DNA of 7,466 nucleotides from Dehalococcoidales bacterium (GCA_028711795.1 JAQTRN010000043.1:1-7466); one strand, 5' to 3'. Counted from the first letter of the stretch, positions 1 through 6,821 are shown. A program made the numbers and translations. Notes: generated from the letters alone by a model not told the origin.

Positions 1-331
1 ATGGTGTGTTGCTGTAGTGGCGTCAACTCGTCGTCAATGATGACCAGATTGTAGTGGCTGAAGTTCTTAACGATAGTAGCTCTCTTAGTTTGCCCTCACC
101 CAGGTAGTGAGTCTTTGAAGGCGTCGGTAGCCGCTGGATGATTCTTCCTACCACTTTAGCTCCCGCGGTATCAGCCAGTTGGGTTAGTTCACGCAGTGAG
201 TCCTCGGTTGACCACGGATCGGTCTTTTTCTTGGTGTCTACCGCTACTAGATATGCTTGCTCCGGCGGTGTTTGTGTCGTGTGGCTTGATTTCTCGGTAC
301 CGATATGATAATACCCCTTTCCCCTACCATA
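1..331 (-). pseudogene. hflX: HflX-type ribosome-associated GTPase, N-terminal part, frame interrupted and cut by window edge
   Basis: HflX is a GTPase that binds the 50S subunit and helps split or rescue stalled ribosomes. The minus strand from about 268 reads PPEQAYLVAVDTKKKT, then DSLRELTQLADTAGAKVVG, then THYLGEGKLREL, the usual HflX N-terminal domain with its Y-x-G-x-GK element. That frame would end at a TGA at 25-23, but from about 79 the homology continues in another frame as HYNLVIIDDELTPLQQ, the conserved (V/I)xxDDEL(T/S)P block. One missing base near 75-80 would explain the shift. The frame is open upstream to a TAA at 334-332 but contains no ATG, GTG or TTG; an ATG at 330-328 is in a different frame. 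The purine tract AGGGGAAAGGGG at 325-314 resembles a ribosome-binding site. It lies about 30 bases after dapL, so it is probably the next operon gene. The GTPase domain is outside the window. It may be a decaying gene or a sequence with base errors; the family call is confident, the pseudogene status is not. Confidence 0.72.
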
Positions 332-359
332 TTATGTCAACTAAGTACTGCCCGGGACT

Positions 360-1526
360 TTACCGTCGCTGATGCCAGGCAGCAAATCGGGATATGCCCT
401 TCTCTAGCTCGGCATCGGGAATAGTCAATGATATCCGTACGTAGCCTTCGCCGTTCTGGCCATAGCCGATGCCGGGGGTGACCACGACTCCGACCTGTTC
501 GAGTAAATCATTGGCGAAATCCAGTGAGGTGTAGCCTTCTGGTACCTTTGCCCAGACGTATAGGCTTGCCCGGGGCAGCCTAGCTTTGAGGCCAATTTTA
601 TTAAGCGTGGCGACTAACCGGTCGCGCCTTTTCTGATAAATGGCATTATGCTCCGGGATGCAGTCTTGTGGCCCCCGCAGGGCTTCAATGGCCGCGTACT
701 GGATCGCCTGAGGGATGCCTGAGTCCAGGTTAGACTTGACCACTTTCAGAGCATTGATCATCGCTGCATTGCCCACGGCCATCCCGATCCGCCAGCCAGG
801 CATATTATAGCTCTTGGACAGCGAGTGAAACTCGACCCCCACTTCTTTAGCGCCCCTCGCCTGCAGGAAGCTTACCGGGCGGTAACCATCATAAGCGACT
901 TCGGAATACGGCCCATCATGGCAGATGGCGAGGTCATACCGGCGGGCAAACTCAACCGCCCGCTCAAAGAAGTCGATATCGGCAGTGGCTGCCGTGGGGT
1001 TATTCGGATAGTTCAACCACAGGAGTTTGGCTTTCCGGGCGATGTCTTCGGGAATACTGTCGAAATCGGGTAGAAAACCGTTGTTTTCGTAAAGGGGTAG
1101 ATAATAGGGCTGGCCGCCAGTCAGGATAGTACCTATCGAATAGACCGGGTACCCCGGATCAGGGACCAGGGCAATATCCCCGGCGTCAATAAAGCATAGG
1201 GCGATATGAGCGATGCCTTCTTTGGAGCCGATAAGGGGCATCACCTCTTTACCGGGATCGAGAGAAACGGTAAAGCGTTTCTGGTACCATTCGGCTATGG
1301 CCTGACGTAGCTCCAGTAACCCATCCGATTCAGGATAGCGGTGATTGGCCGGGTCCTGGGCTGCCTGGCACAGCCGCTGGATTATGTGTGGCGGTGTGGG
1401 TATATCTGGATCCCCAATGGCGAAGCTGATAACCTCTTCACCTCTGGCTCGTTTCTCGGCAATCTTCCGGGTGATTCCCACGAAAAGATAAGGGGGTAGG
1501 TTCGCTATTCTTTGTGCCATCTTCAT
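360..1526 (-). CDS. dapL: LL-diaminopimelate aminotransferase (class I/II PLP aminotransferase)
   Basis: This 388-residue fold-type I PLP aminotransferase fits DapL (EC 2.6.1.83), which converts tetrahydrodipicolinate directly to LL-2,6-diaminopimelate with glutamate as amino donor, bypassing the acylated intermediates of the DapD/C/E route. Visible marks are YPESDGLLELR (64-74), GSKEGIAH (100-107, typical of DapL-like enzymes), NYPNNPT (172-178), D204 and Y207 expected to contact the cofactor, HSLSKSYNMPGWR with PLP lysine K238 and phosphate-contact R246, and R364 in GYVRIS as the likely substrate carboxylate anchor. Length is normal for the family. The ATG at 1526 has GAGGTG eight bases upstream; a second ATG two codons later is possible. 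The gene follows dapF by about 42 bases, which makes the DAP substrate more likely than generic aspartate or alanine, since dapF acts on its product. The sequence alone cannot fully exclude a broader-specificity aminotransferase. Confidence 0.85.
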   Translation of the reverse strand: MKMAQRIANLPPYLFVGITRKIAEKRARGEEVISFAIGDPDIPTPPHIIQRLCQAAQDPANHRYPESDGLLELRQAIAEWYQKRFTVSLDPGKEVMPLIGSKEGIAHIALCFIDAGDIALVPDPGYPVYSIGTILTGGQPYYLPLYENNGFLPDFDSIPEDIARKAKLLWLNYPNNPTAATADIDFFERAVEFARRYDLAICHDGPYSEVAYDGYRPVSFLQARGAKEVGVEFHSLSKSYNMPGWRIGMAVGNAAMINALKVVKSNLDSGIPQAIQYAAIEALRGPQDCIPEHNAIYQKRRDRLVATLNKIGLKARLPRASLYVWAKVPEGYTSLDFANDLLEQVGVVVTPGIGYGQNGEGYVRISLTIPDAELEKGISRFAAWHQRR

Positions 1527-1568
1527 CTGGATAACACCTCTGAACTTAATGATCCCGGGTCTCTTGAA

Positions 1569-2423
1569 CTATTCTGGCCACTCTCCAGAAAACACTTCTT
1601 CAGCCGGGCCGCTGAGGAATACCTCGCCTTCTCTATCCCACTCTACATGCAGTGTCCCGCCGGGTAAACTTACTGCCACGCTACTATCAGTATAGCCAAG
1701 TAATTGAGAGGCGACTGCCACGGCGCAGGCGCCCGTGCCGCAGGCGAGCGTCTCGCCCACCCCGCGTTCCCAGACCCGGGCTACTATCCGATTCCGGCCA
1801 GTCACATTGGCGATTTCGAAATTTACCCTGTTAGGAAACATCAGGTGATGTTCGATCTTTGGTCCGATCAGCGATAAGGGGAAGTCAGACACAGGGTCTC
1901 GTGAGAAGTGAATGGCATGGGGATTTCCCATGGAGACGAAGTACAAAACAAGTCTTCTACCGGCTATGTCTACCATATCGCTCAGTATTATGTCAAGTAA
2001 GTTTACCTTGTCAGCTTCCAGTAATACCGGGATTTCAGGGGCTTTAAGCCTTGGTCGACCCATGCCAATTTGGATTCCGGCTAGCTTGCCGTTTACTCGA
2101 TTGACTCTGGCCTTATTGACGCCGACTGCCGTCTCCACGGATATTTCTTCAGCTTCGGGGCCAACTACCTCTTTGTCCACGGCGTATTTGACCAGGCAGC
2201 GTAGTCCGTTCCCGCAGGCCTCGGCTTCGGACCCGTCGGGGTTGAACTCCCGCATACGTAAACTAGCCTGATGGGACGGTAACAGTACCAGTAACCCATC
2301 GGCTCCGACGCCGAAGTGACGGTGGCACATTGCTCTGGCTATCCGGGGCCAATCATGATTATCTGTGCTGGCTTTAATCAGAATAAAATCATTTCCCGCA
2401 CCCTGCATCTTGGTGAAATGCAT
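1569..2423 (-). CDS. dapF: Diaminopimelate epimerase
   Basis: DapF (EC 5.1.1.7) is a cytosolic, cofactor-independent racemase that interconverts LL- and meso-diaminopimelate with a two-cysteine acid/base pair. The protein begins MHFTKMQGAGNDFILI, the standard N-terminus. The first active-site cysteine lies in SEAEACGNGLRC (C70 from this start) and the second in GETLACGTGACAVAVA (C228). NPDG before the first cysteine, MGNPHAI in the middle and ERGVGE before the second are also family hallmarks. From this ATG the length is 284 residues, close to the usual 270-290. An in-frame GTG at 2441 would add six residues, but the ATG at 2423 aligns with the family start and has GGGGAG about 10 bases upstream, so it is preferred. 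The gene starts 34 bases after miaA and precedes dapL, so the two enzymes would supply meso-DAP for lysine and, if the organism makes it, peptidoglycan. Confidence 0.95.
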   Translation of the reverse strand: MHFTKMQGAGNDFILIKASTDNHDWPRIARAMCHRHFGVGADGLLVLLPSHQASLRMREFNPDGSEAEACGNGLRCLVKYAVDKEVVGPEAEEISVETAVGVNKARVNRVNGKLAGIQIGMGRPRLKAPEIPVLLEADKVNLLDIILSDMVDIAGRRLVLYFVSMGNPHAIHFSRDPVSDFPLSLIGPKIEHHLMFPNRVNFEIANVTGRNRIVARVWERGVGETLACGTGACAVAVASQLLGYTDSSVAVSLPGGTLHVEWDREGEVFLSGPAEEVFSGEWPE

Positions 2424-2457
2424 GACTATCTCGCTCCCCACGACTGATTTGAGCTAT

Positions 2458-3399
2458 CTAACCTCTAAATTCTTTGATCAGTTGTTCAATTTCTTCGTAT
2501 GGCTGATGCCGGATATCGAACCAGTGTATCCGGCTATCGTTGAGACGGAACCAGCTATACTGATGGCGTACCAGACGGTGCGTCTCGAATTTGATCCGCT
2601 CAATTGCTTCGGGTAGAGTCAGTTCGCCCTTGATATATTGCCCGATCTGCCGGTAGCCGATGCCGGACATGGCCGCCATGTGAAAATCATACCCCTTCTC
2701 CAGCAACTTTTCCACTTCCTGTATCAGACCTTGTTTTATCATCTCGTCAACTCTGGAATCGATCAAATGATACAAAGTCGGCCGGTCGGTGGTCAGGCCA
2801 ATCACCAGTGTCCGGAAGTCTGGTGGTTGTTTGTTCTGGCATTGAGAGAAAGGCACTCCCGTGGCCCTATAGACTTCAAGAGCCCGGCTTACTCGCCGGA
2901 TATTCCGCCGGTCGATCCGCTTTGCCGCCGCCGGGTCGACGGCCAGTAGTTCCTGATAGAGGGCCTCGGCACCGACATTATCCACCTTCTCTCTAAGATT
3001 ACGCCTAAGCTCCGGGTCAGGAGGCACCGCCGGTATCGACCACCCTTCAAGGACAGCCCAGACGTACATCCCGCTACCGCCCACCAGCAGTGGTAATTTG
3101 CCTCGTCGTTGAATGTCATCCAGGGACTGATAGGCAGCTTGCCGGTATTGCGCCAGGCTAAAGTCTTCATTGGGAGATACTATGCTAATCAGATGATGGG
3201 GCACCAGGGCTAGTTCTTCAGGGCTAGGTTTGGCCGTGCCGATATCCAGGTAACGGTATATCTGGCGGCTATCGGCGTTGACTATCTCGCCGTCAAAAAC
3301 CCGTGCCAGATAAATGGCCAGTCTGCTTTTACCGACACCAGTAGGTCCGACGATAGCTACCAGATGACCTGTCCTTTTGGGTTCGTTTGTGGTAGTCAA
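2458..3399 (-). CDS. miaA: tRNA dimethylallyltransferase (tRNA A37 isopentenyltransferase)
   Basis: MiaA (EC 2.5.1.75) transfers the dimethylallyl group of DMAPP to N6 of adenosine 37 in tRNAs that read codons beginning with U, giving i6A, which stabilises codon pairing. The 313-residue protein has the P-loop-like GPTGVGKS (18-25), the NADSRQIYRYLDIGTAKPS block (41-59, with catalytic-site D43), GGSGMYV (107-113), DRRNIRRVSRALE (163-175), SGIGYRQ (245-251) and the C-terminal RLVRHQYSWFR (275-285). Length is normal and no key motif is missing. The start is a TTG at 3399, only 9 bases after the tpiA stop. AAAAAGGA overlaps that stop, with a short spacing of about three bases to the TTG; no better in-frame start exists because the tpiA TAA closes the frame upstream. 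This arrangement suggests translation coupled to tpiA. Confidence 0.96.
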   Translation of the reverse strand: MTTTNEPKRTGHLVAIVGPTGVGKSRLAIYLARVFDGEIVNADSRQIYRYLDIGTAKPSPEELALVPHHLISIVSPNEDFSLAQYRQAAYQSLDDIQRRGKLPLLVGGSGMYVWAVLEGWSIPAVPPDPELRRNLREKVDNVGAEALYQELLAVDPAAAKRIDRRNIRRVSRALEVYRATGVPFSQCQNKQPPDFRTLVIGLTTDRPTLYHLIDSRVDEMIKQGLIQEVEKLLEKGYDFHMAAMSGIGYRQIGQYIKGELTLPEAIERIKFETHRLVRHQYSWFRLNDSRIHWFDIRHQPYEEIEQLIKEFRG

Positions 3400-3408
3400 A
3401 TATCCTTT

Positions 3409-4179
3409 TTAGCGGGTGAACAGGTCTCGGATCTCGGCGGTTTGCCGTACGATGCTGAGGAACTGGTCGGCTTTCAGACTGGCGCCGCCGACCAGTGCCC
3501 CATCTATCTCTGGCTGATTCAGGAACTCGGCGGTATTGGTGGCGGTTACGCTACCACCGTATAAAATACGTGTCGCCTGTGCAGTCTTTTCGCCATACAA
3601 ACGGCCTATCACCCAGCGAATAAGGGCGATGACATCGTTGGCCTGTTTCCCGGAGGCGGCTTTACCGGTACCGATGGCCCAGATCGGTTCGTAAGCTGCG
3701 GTCAAGCCATCAATGTTATCTACTCCGGCCAAAGCCAATTCCAGTTGTCCGGTCACTATGCTTTCAGTTCTCCCAGCTTCGTTTTCTGTCAGTTTCTCGC
3801 CGACGCATAAAATTGGCTTGAGACCGGCTTTCAACGCCGCTTTGACCTTCTTATTGATGATCGGGTCGGTTTCATTGAAATATTGCCGTCGTTCCGAGTG
3901 TCCGATAATGACGAACTCGCACAACTCGGCCAGCATCAGTGACGATACCTCGCCGGTATAGGCGCCTTTCTCCTCGAAATACAGGTTCTGCGCCCCCAGC
4001 CTGGTGGTGCTCTTCTGGAGTAGCTCCTTAACTTTGGCCAGAGAAACAAAGGGAGGACAGATGACCTTGTCCACATTTTGTATGGTATCGAGTCCGGGGC
4101 GTAGCTCGTTGACCAGCGTTACCGCTTCGCTGACGGTGGTGTTCATCTTCCAGTTACCGGCAATCAGAGGTATCCGCAT
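3409..4179 (-). CDS. tpiA: Triose-phosphate isomerase
   Basis: TpiA (EC 5.3.1.1) is a cytosolic TIM-barrel enzyme that interconverts dihydroxyacetone phosphate and glyceraldehyde 3-phosphate. The 256-residue protein opens with AGNWKMN (substrate-site N9 and K11), has the electrophilic histidine in IGHSERR (H94) and the catalytic base in AAYEPIWAIGTGK (E164), followed by the flexible phosphate-gripping loop, and later YGGSV (207-211) and the GALVGGASL phosphate-binding turn (227-235). All catalytic residues are present and the length is typical. The ATG at 4179 is preceded by AGGAG six bases upstream; this site overlaps the TAG stop of the fused pgk-apgM gene, leaving a spacer of only 9 bases. 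It sits between PGK/PGAM and miaA in one operon, a common clustering for triose-phosphate enzymes. Confidence 0.98.
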   Translation of the reverse strand: MRIPLIAGNWKMNTTVSEAVTLVNELRPGLDTIQNVDKVICPPFVSLAKVKELLQKSTTRLGAQNLYFEEKGAYTGEVSSLMLAELCEFVIIGHSERRQYFNETDPIINKKVKAALKAGLKPILCVGEKLTENEAGRTESIVTGQLELALAGVDNIDGLTAAYEPIWAIGTGKAASGKQANDVIALIRWVIGRLYGEKTAQATRILYGGSVTATNTAEFLNQPEIDGALVGGASLKADQFLSIVRQTAEIRDLFTR

Positions 4180-4188
4180 CTCTATCTC

Positions 4189-6591
4189 CTAGGCTCCGAA
4201 TTTGGTCAGTTTCATGGCGTTAGCCAGAGCTAAAGGCATGATCTGCGTGGCCGGGAATCTTCCCAGGCCGCCGGTGGCACAAGCCCGTTCGGTAAATTGG
4301 GTTACCCCATCCGGACGGCACCACCGGGAGTGCAATAGGACCGGAACCGGGTGCCAGCTGTGCCCTTTAAATGTGGCCGGCGTAGAGTGGTCCCCGGTAA
4401 CCACGATGACATTCGGATTCAGACCGGTCAGGATGGGCAAGGCTCTATCGACCTGCTCCAGGATGCTAACCTTTCGATTAAAATCACCGTCCTCACCGGC
4501 GGAATCAGCCCATTTTACGTGTACGTAGAAAAAGTCGTATTTGGTGAAGTTTTGTTTCAGTATTGTGAATTCTTCTTCGATATTGTTTCCCGTCTCTAAA
4601 ATGTTCATGCCCACTAGTTTGGCCAGCCCGCGATACATGGGGTAAGTGGTGACCGCCGCCGGGCTCAGTTTGTATACCTCGCTCATGGTAGGTAGGCTGG
4701 GCAACATAGAGAAGCCGCGCAAGAGGAACATGTTGGCTGGATAACGTCCGGCGAGTATCTTGGTTGCCTGGGCAACGAACTCATTGGCGATGTTAGCCAT
4801 ACGACCTGCCTCCGGGCGCAACGCCAGGATAGTCTTGGGCGTCATCCCTAATTGCTGGGGGTCGGAGTCACTAACATCGGCAGCCAGTCTTTCTCCCCGA
4901 AACACGACGACGAAGCGGTACTCTTTCACCGGTCGTACCATAGTGGTTACTTTGTCTACCTGCAGCCCATCAAGTAACCGGCACAGTTCAGCGCACTGCT
5001 CAGTATCAATACGTCCTGCCCGGCGGTCCGTAATCAAGCCATTCTCATCGACCGTGCAGAAGTTACCCCGAGCTGCCAAATCGCCCGGCTGCAGGTCAAA
5101 ATCTATGCCGATCGCCTCTAACACTCCACGGCCGATATCATACTTGAGCGGATTATAGCCAAATAAAGCTAAGTGTCCCGGGGCACTCCCGGGCGTTATC
5201 CCCGGGCCGACCGGGTCAATAAGGCCGCACATGCTTTTGTGAGCCAAATCATTAAGATACGGTATCCTGGCTGTTTCCAACTCGGTCTTGCCGGTCTCCG
5301 GGTGCGGTAGCCCGCCCAGGCCATCGATGACCAGTAACACGATCTTGTCTGGCGAGGTTATGGCGAGGCTTTTGATCAATTCCAGATTGCTTTCCAATGG
5401 CACCCTTTTGTCAAGTAGCGCCTCTACTCCTGGCAGACTCTCCCCGGCCAGGAAGGTAAGTGATGCGCCGCCGCCAGTGGAGACGAAGGTCATCTTATCA
5501 ATCAGACCCATCTCGGTTACCACTTCCGCGGTGGAGCCGCCGCCAACCACTGTGATTGCATTGAGGTTAGCCAGATATCGGACCAGGGCTTGGGTGCCTC
5601 TGGCAAAACGAGGAATCTCATAGACACCCATCGGTCCGTTCCAGAACACGGTATGGCACTTGAGCAAGGCTTTATGGAAGTCTTTGATGGTCTGAGGACC
5701 AATATCTACAATTTTCTTATTCGGGGGAATATTCCCGATGGAGACCACTTCTCTCTTGCCTTTAGCATTCAGGTCTCCGGTAATAACCACATCCACCGGT
5801 AGTTGCAGGGTGACGCCATTCTGTGATGCCTTTTCCATCAATTTTATGGCCGTATCCAGCATTTCCTTCTCTACTAGGGAACGACCAACTTCAAACGACT
5901 TGGCCTTGAGGAAGGTGGCTGCCATCCCGCCACCGACCAGGAGATAGTCCACCCGGCCCATAATGTTTTCCAGCATACCCACTTTGTCACTGATCTTGGC
6001 CCCGCCGAGCAGAGCCGCGAAAGGACGCGCCGGGTTCTGTAGCAGGTGCCCCAGGGCCTCCACTTCTTTTTCAAGGAGAAAGCCGGCCACTGCGGGGAGA
6101 TAGTGCGTGATCTCGACTATAGAGGCGTGAGCCCGGTGAGAAGTACCAAAAGCATCATTGACATAGATGTCAGCTAATCTGGCTAAAGCTTGGGCAAAAG
6201 AGGCACTGCCCGTTTCCTCGTCCGAGTGAAAACGGAGGTTTTCCAGGAGGAGGACATGTCCACTCTGTAACCTGGCAACTGAGTTCTCCACTTCGGGACC
6301 GATACAATCGGTGGTGATGCCTACCTGTTGTCCCAGGATCTGCGAGAGCCGTTGTGCCACCACGTGTAGCCGCAGTTTGTCCACCACTTTCCCATCCGGC
6401 CGGCCGAGGTGGGATATCAGGATAACCCGTGCTCCCCGCTCGATAAGGTACTCGATAGTGGGTAAAGCGGCCCGAATGCGGCTGTCGTCGGTTATGGCTC
6501 CGGTCTTTTCGTCTAAGGGGACATTGAAGTCGACTCTGACCAGTACTCTCTTACCTTCGACATCTACGTCCTTGACTGTCATCTTGTTCAT
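4189..6591 (-). CDS. pgk-apgM: Fused phosphoglycerate kinase - archaeal-type cofactor-independent phosphoglycerate mutase
   Basis: One uninterrupted 800-residue frame holds two complete glycolytic enzymes. Residues 1 to about 395 are phosphoglycerate kinase (EC 2.7.2.3; 1,3-bisphosphoglycerate + ADP to 3-phosphoglycerate + ATP): RVDFNVPLD (19-27), SHLGRP (60-65), LENLRFH (116-122), GGAKISDKVG (196-205), FWNGPMGVYE (316-325), GGGSTAEVV (350-358) and STGGGASL (371-378). It ends LPGVEALLDK, where stand-alone PGKs normally stop. From about 399-405 to 800 is ApgM of the alkaline phosphatase superfamily (EC 5.4.2.12; 3- to 2-phosphoglycerate): IVLLVIDGLGGLP (417-429, metal ligand D423), TPGSAPGHLALFGYNP with the presumed phosphoserine S469, DLAARGNFCT (504-513), DSAGEDGDF (696-704) and VVTGDHSTP (730-738). 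Both halves have normal length and intact motifs. The enzymes act consecutively. The ATG at 6591 has GAGG seven bases upstream. A true fusion, internal initiation producing separate ApgM, or a base error hiding a stop are all possible. Confidence 0.93.
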   Translation of the reverse strand: MNKMTVKDVDVEGKRVLVRVDFNVPLDEKTGAITDDSRIRAALPTIEYLIERGARVILISHLGRPDGKVVDKLRLHVVAQRLSQILGQQVGITTDCIGPEVENSVARLQSGHVLLLENLRFHSDEETGSASFAQALARLADIYVNDAFGTSHRAHASIVEITHYLPAVAGFLLEKEVEALGHLLQNPARPFAALLGGAKISDKVGMLENIMGRVDYLLVGGGMAATFLKAKSFEVGRSLVEKEMLDTAIKLMEKASQNGVTLQLPVDVVITGDLNAKGKREVVSIGNIPPNKKIVDIGPQTIKDFHKALLKCHTVFWNGPMGVYEIPRFARGTQALVRYLANLNAITVVGGGSTAEVVTEMGLIDKMTFVSTGGGASLTFLAGESLPGVEALLDKRVPLESNLELIKSLAITSPDKIVLLVIDGLGGLPHPETGKTELETARIPYLNDLAHKSMCGLIDPVGPGITPGSAPGHLALFGYNPLKYDIGRGVLEAIGIDFDLQPGDLAARGNFCTVDENGLITDRRAGRIDTEQCAELCRLLDGLQVDKVTTMVRPVKEYRFVVVFRGERLAADVSDSDPQQLGMTPKTILALRPEAGRMANIANEFVAQATKILAGRYPANMFLLRGFSMLPSLPTMSEVYKLSPAAVTTYPMYRGLAKLVGMNILETGNNIEEEFTILKQNFTKYDFFYVHVKWADSAGEDGDFNRKVSILEQVDRALPILTGLNPNVIVVTGDHSTPATFKGHSWHPVPVLLHSRWCRPDGVTQFTERACATGGLGRFPATQIMPLALANAMKLTKFGA
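5395..5409 (-). promoter_or_regulatory. Possible internal ribosome-binding site and TTG start for separate ApgM
   Basis: At the junction between the PGK and ApgM halves the minus strand reads AAAAGGGTGCCATTG. AAAAGGG resembles a Shine-Dalgarno site and lies five bases before an in-frame TTG at 5397-5395. Starting there gives a 402-residue protein beginning MESNLELIKSLAI, which looks like a normal ApgM N-terminus. An in-frame GTG at 5403 and TTG at 5379 are weaker alternatives. Whether it is used cannot be told from sequence. Confidence 0.4.
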
Positions 6592-6618
6592 CTGCTTCCC
6601 TCAATTATCTGTAATGCT

Positions 6619-6656
6619 AAAACAAAAATATCAGGTGCTCAATCGGCACCTGATAT
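6619..6656 (-). terminator. Intrinsic terminator in the pgk leader, likely attenuator
   Basis: On the minus strand a perfect 11-bp inverted repeat, ATATCAGGTGC and GCACCTGATAT with a 7-base loop, is followed directly by TTTTTGTTTT. This is a textbook Rho-independent terminator shape, and only the minus strand has the T-run after the hairpin. It ends about 27 bases before the pgk start codon, and no minus-strand gene lies upstream within the window, so it would stop transcripts of the operon's own leader rather than end a gene. Attenuation control of the operon is the simplest reading, but the regulating signal is unknown. Confidence 0.75.
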
Positions 6657-6661
6657 CAGGT
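6648..6661. repeat. 14-bp perfect palindrome overlapping the leader hairpin
   Basis: ACCTGATATCAGGT reads the same on both strands. Its right half is a third copy of the TATCAGGT element that forms the terminator arms (copies at about 6629-6636 direct, 6648-6655 inverted, 6654-6661 direct). As RNA it could form a small ACCUG-AUAU-CAGGU hairpin that excludes the terminator stem; as DNA it could be a dimeric-regulator operator. Confidence 0.6.
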
Positions 6662-6788
6662 ATCACAAAATGAAGCGTAACGTTTGCTGCCGGCGACAAT
6701 TTAATTATGACGCTCCCAAAAAGGTCGGAAGAAGCACCGCTAGGGACCACACATTAACCATTTCAGTCGGCTCGATCAAGAAAACGAT

Positions 6789-6821
6789 ATCATACTAACA
6801 ATGTCCCAGAGTGCTTGTCAA
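6789..6821 (-). promoter_or_regulatory. Sigma-70-type promoter for the pgk-apgM operon
   Basis: The minus strand has a perfect -35 box TTGACA at 6821-6816. An 18-base spacer leads to TAGTAT (6797-6792), and 21 bases lead to the better-matching TATGAT (6794-6789). Transcription would begin around 6780-6785 and give a leader of about 190 bases containing the attenuator-like hairpin. The -35 is strong; the exact -10 is uncertain. Confidence 0.55.

Noticed and set aside
1..60. DDE-like segment (LVIIDDEL) suggesting an IstB-type transposition protein
   Set aside because: The flanking sequence (DSLRELTQLADTAGAKVVG, YLGEGK, DDELTP) matches HflX, and no inverted repeats or transposase are present.
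308..340. TTGACA on the minus strand in front of hflX as a promoter
   Set aside because: The nearest -10-like TATTAT is 21 bases away, and the short gap after dapL fits operon transcription better.
1912..2271. 119-codon plus-strand open frame
   Set aside because: Antisense to dapF with no recognisable motif; the dapF frame is fully supported by catalytic residues.
4760..5158. 132-codon plus-strand open frame
   Set aside because: Antisense to the ApgM half; Ser/Arg/Pro-rich composition typical of a shadow frame.
5175..5216. Repeated CCCGGG-like units
   Set aside because: They encode the Pro-Gly-rich active-site segment GPGITPGSAPGH of ApgM; codon-driven, not a structural repeat.
6311..6673. 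120-codon plus-strand open frame reaching into the intergenic region
   Set aside because: Mostly antisense to the PGK N-terminus, and crosses the leader hairpin; no family resemblance.
6700..6780. T-box or other known riboswitch in the pgk leader
   Set aside because: No AGGGTGGNACCGCG-type T-box sequence or other consensus I can recognise; only generic stem potential is visible.
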